36,698 nucleotides of DNA, taken from JAYRWN01 sp041917975. Lineage in GTDB: Bacteria > Bacteroidota > Bacteroidia > Chitinophagales > Saprospiraceae. Within the stretch, counting starts at the first letter, position 1; every line of letters starts with the position of its first letter. Made by a program: the position numbers and the translations under genes. Shown here piece by piece: positions 35,401 through 36,698 of this stretch. Below the pieces are notes generated by a model, which made no database searches, was not told where the DNA came from, and saw nothing but the letters and a program-made list of their open reading frames with translations. Location of the stretch: assembly GCA_041917975.1 (NCBI GenBank), contig JAYRWN010000199.1:1-36698 (forward strand), read 5' to 3'.

Positions 35401-35457
35401 TCCATGGAACTGCATTGCAACAGCCTGGAAGGAGAAGAAAATTTTGAAGAACATTAA
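32419..35457 (+). CDS. Tandem amidohydrolase-family protein with one degenerate and one intact half
   Basis: The frame opens at a TTG (32410); the first ATG is 32419, giving 1012 residues with a signal peptide (MKKLRLWWSLGLSVAGLYVLAQQ). The N-terminal amidohydrolase half (about 35-425) starts like imidazolonepropionase-type hydrolases (NATVVVDAQTKLEKATLLIKDGLIEQVG), but the HxH metal motif is reduced to H96-S-V (FIDLHSVYG). A beta-sandwich of about 100 residues (430-535) links the halves. The C-terminal half (about 570-985) keeps the metal ligands: His632-S-His634 (DEHSHI), His794 (CHSY), His820 (FTHILEG) and Asp874 (NSDDAE). So the C-half is the likely catalytic unit, acting on an unknown cyclic amide or peptide-like substrate outside the cytoplasm. 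The next gene, 27 bp on, is a related amidohydrolase-type protein. Confidence 0.88.
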   Translation: MKKLRLWWSLGLSVAGLYVLAQQTFPVNDVKDQRAGAYALTNATVVVDAQTKLEKATLLIKDGLIEQVGTTVTIPASYTSIDLKGKYIYPSFIDLHSVYGLPVPDQRQGATRGNAFTRPEQILPATRGAYNANDAIKAHYNAAGDFAAEAKAADEYRKAGFGTVLTARRDGIARGTSALVTLRDGETHQAVLVSKAAAHYSFNRGTSEQNYPVSQMGMIALMRQTYLDADWYKSLNPRPFTDQTLEAWVNNQKLPQIYDAGSWINMLRADKLGDEFGVQYILRGGGDEYQRIKEIKASGALLIEPVVFPDAYDVEDPVDAEKVSLKDMKHWEMAPANLSILEANQVPFVLTADGLRNRTDFLTNVRKAVKYGLSPATALKAMTATPAEILGISNRLGTLKKGLIANFIITSGDLFDVKTIIHENWVQGQAHKFKKLDEPDFNGKYDLSLNNRTYPVEISGTPGGEYTAKIKLDDTTTVDGKTTLSGDLITLSFPTAKSGGQIRLSGWSTPNGWKGTGQLVDGSWINWSAQRSGDLDKKGSGDRPGSKDEKPELGAMIYPFMAHGRTTMAKSTTILIKNTTIWTNENEGILNDADVLIKDGKIARIGKNINEPGAVVVDGTGKHVTAGIIDEHSHIAASGINDVATNSGMVRIEDVLNSEDIGIYRALSGGVTAIQVLHGSANPIGGQSALIKLRWGAAPDELKIQGADPFIKFALGENVKRSSNPQSVRFPLTRMGVEQVYVDAFNNALAYEKAWKDYNALSASQKATAVKPRRDLADETMLEIVRKKRFISCHSYVQSEINMLMNVADQFGFKVNTFTHILEGYKVADKMKEHGVAASSFSDWWNYKWEVRYAIPYNAAILSKVGVITAINSDDAEMMRRLNQEAAKSVKYGGLSEVEALKMVTLNPAKMLHLDQRMGSIKVGKDADMVLWTDHPLSVYAKAQKTIVDGKVYFDLEEDAVMNADMVKERARLIQKMKDEKKSGASVQRPASRMSMELHCNSLEGEENFEEH

Positions 35458-35484
35458 TGCTCACGATCTAACACAACATCAAAC

Positions 35485-36698
35485 ATGAAAAAAATAGTCT
35501 ATATCATCAGCGTAGCCATTCTGCTAGTCACGTCTCTGACGGCTCAGCTGCCGGTGCCTGCCGGGCCACAAATCCAAGCCATCGCACTCACCGGAGTCAC
35601 CGCCCATCTGGGCACCGGCCAGGTGATCACCAATGCCACTATTGTTTTTAATCAGGGCAAAATCACCGCCGTAGGCAGCAGCGTCGCTGTACCGGCCGGA
35701 GCGGAGGTCATCAATCTGCAGGGCAAACATGTTTATCCCGGCTTTATTCTGGTCAATACTCAACTGGGATTGACCGAAGTGTCCTCCATCCGGGCTATGG
35801 CCGACCAACAGGAAACCGGCAATTTCAACCCTAACATCCGCTCGGTCATCTCGTACAATACGGACTCTAACGTTCCCCCTACCCTGCGCTTTAACGGCAT
35901 CTGCCTGGCTGAAGTTGCTCCCGTGGGCGGCACCATCTCCGGCACCTCGTCAGTGATGGAAATGGATGGTTGGAACTGGGAGGATGCGGTGCACAGCATG
36001 GACATCGCCATCCACCTGAACTGGCCGGCTAAACAACGGCGGCAATTCGATTTTAACACCTTTAGCATCAATATGGTGCCGAACGACCAGTATACGAAAG
36101 AAGTGGAAGAAATGAACCGTAACTTCAGCGAAGCTCTGGCTTACGGTCAAAGCAGTCCGACCGTTAAGAACCTGAAAATGGAAGCCATGCAGGGGTTATT
36201 CAGCGGCCAAAAAACACTGATGATCCATGCCAATGAAGCCAAAGAAATCATCGAATCGGTGCGTTTCGCTCAGGAAAAAAAGGTAAAAAAGGTGGTGATC
36301 GTCGGCGCTGAAAACGGGTTGGCGGCAGCAGCTTTCTTAAAGGATAACCACATCCCCGTCATACTCCCGTCACCGCACAATCTTCCGGGGCGCGTGGATG
36401 ACGATGTGGACTTGCTCTATAAACTACCTTATTTGTTTCACCAGCAGGGTGTCTCGGTAGTCCTTATGCATAACGACGATAATGCCCGTTCACGCAACCT
36501 GCCCTATTATGCCGGCACGGCGGCGGCCTACGGCCTGGATAAAGAAGAAGCGCTAAAAACCATCACGGGCAATGCAGCCAGGGCCCTTGGCATTGATCAG
36601 CGCGTGGGTACCATCGAAGTAGGCAAAGACGCGACCTTGTTCGTCTCGGAAGGGGATGCCCTGGACATGCGTACTAACCAAGCTATACACGTGTTCAT
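35485..36698 (+). CDS. Amidohydrolase-family protein lacking the HxH motif, 3' end cut
   Basis: The ATG at 35485 lies 27 bp after the previous stop. 404 codons are visible before the right edge. A signal peptide (MKKIVYIISVAILLVTSLTAQ) is followed by an amidohydrolase N-terminal strand region (ALTGVTAHLGTGQVITNATIVFNQGKITAVG). The position of the HxH motif reads GFILVNTQLG, so both metal histidines are replaced. The C-terminal visible part has the typical end of the fold (TITGNAARALGIDQRVGTIEVGKDATLFV), while the usual active-site Asp lies in a region reading LMHNDDNARSRNLPYYAG. It is probably the structural or regulatory partner of the intact enzyme upstream rather than an enzyme itself. Such adjacent pairs are common in Bacteroidota, to my knowledge. 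About the last 20-40 residues are missing. Confidence 0.85.
   Translation, partial: MKKIVYIISVAILLVTSLTAQLPVPAGPQIQAIALTGVTAHLGTGQVITNATIVFNQGKITAVGSSVAVPAGAEVINLQGKHVYPGFILVNTQLGLTEVSSIRAMADQQETGNFNPNIRSVISYNTDSNVPPTLRFNGICLAEVAPVGGTISGTSSVMEMDGWNWEDAVHSMDIAIHLNWPAKQRRQFDFNTFSINMVPNDQYTKEVEEMNRNFSEALAYGQSSPTVKNLKMEAMQGLFSGQKTLMIHANEAKEIIESVRFAQEKKVKKVVIVGAENGLAAAAFLKDNHIPVILPSPHNLPGRVDDDVDLLYKLPYLFHQQGVSVVLMHNDDNARSRNLPYYAGTAAAYGLDKEEALKTITGNAARALGIDQRVGTIEVGKDATLFVSEGDALDMRTNQAIHVF

Noticed and set aside
1..36698. CRISPR array, prophage or transposase gene
   Set aside because: No regularly spaced direct repeats, no phage structural genes and no DDE, HUH or recombinase motif was seen on either strand.

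Overview
The window looks like a chromosomal segment of a Bacteroidota member, most likely from the Saprospiraceae/Chitinophagales side. The reasons are: three secreted proteins end in type IX secretion (T9SS) C-terminal sorting domains; SprB repeats and HYR-like Cys-rich repeats are present; a Reg_prop/Y_Y_Y hybrid-type sensor kinase is present; Shine-Dalgarno sites are mostly weak or absent; and one protein carries an effector-associated domain typical of large Saprospirales genomes. No rRNA, tRNA, CRISPR array, transposase gene or phage gene was found. The taxonomic call is an inference from gene content.

Layout. Positions 1-5542 (minus strand): the 5' end of a GH127-like glycosidase cut by the window edge, a strong intrinsic terminator, then a 1650-residue Cys-rich T9SS cargo protein. 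Positions 5543-6218 are non-coding and hold an AT-rich palindrome, a MITE-like 130-bp inverted-repeat element and a stretch of unassigned higher-GC sequence. Positions 6219-7943 (minus) encode an unusual inner-membrane protein joining an N-terminal EAD11-like adaptor domain to a periplasmic TonB C-terminal domain. Positions 8153-21282 (minus) form a tight five-gene operon, read from 21282 downward: outer-membrane beta-barrel, ~2000-residue secreted protein, five-FN3 protein, Reeler-like/SprB-repeat T9SS protein, and a propeller-like T9SS protein; the gaps are 1, 1, 11 and about 13 bp. Just upstream lie a NarL/LuxR response regulator (21427-22065) and a 999-residue Reg_prop sensor kinase (22127-25126). 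A near-identical 21-bp palindromic sequence sits 48 and 50 nt before the starts of the barrel gene and the regulator gene, which suggests that the regulator controls both itself and the surface operon.

Positions 25358-26082 (minus) carry a low-GC HEPN/MNT nucleotidyltransferase pair of the toxin-antitoxin type. Positions 26441-27796 (minus) encode a DUF4038/GH140-like glycoside hydrolase. Divergent from it on the plus strand are an ABC exporter half-transporter (27941-29773) and a two-domain alpha/beta-hydrolase esterase (29825-31879). After a 540-bp gap with a GC-rich island come two adjacent amidohydrolase-family genes (32419-35457, and 35485 to the right edge).

Together the window mixes surface/secreted proteins, carbohydrate-active enzymes and two conflict-related loci. 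The strongest candidates for something undescribed are the regulator-linked five-gene surface operon with its shared operator, and the EAD11-TonB_C fusion.
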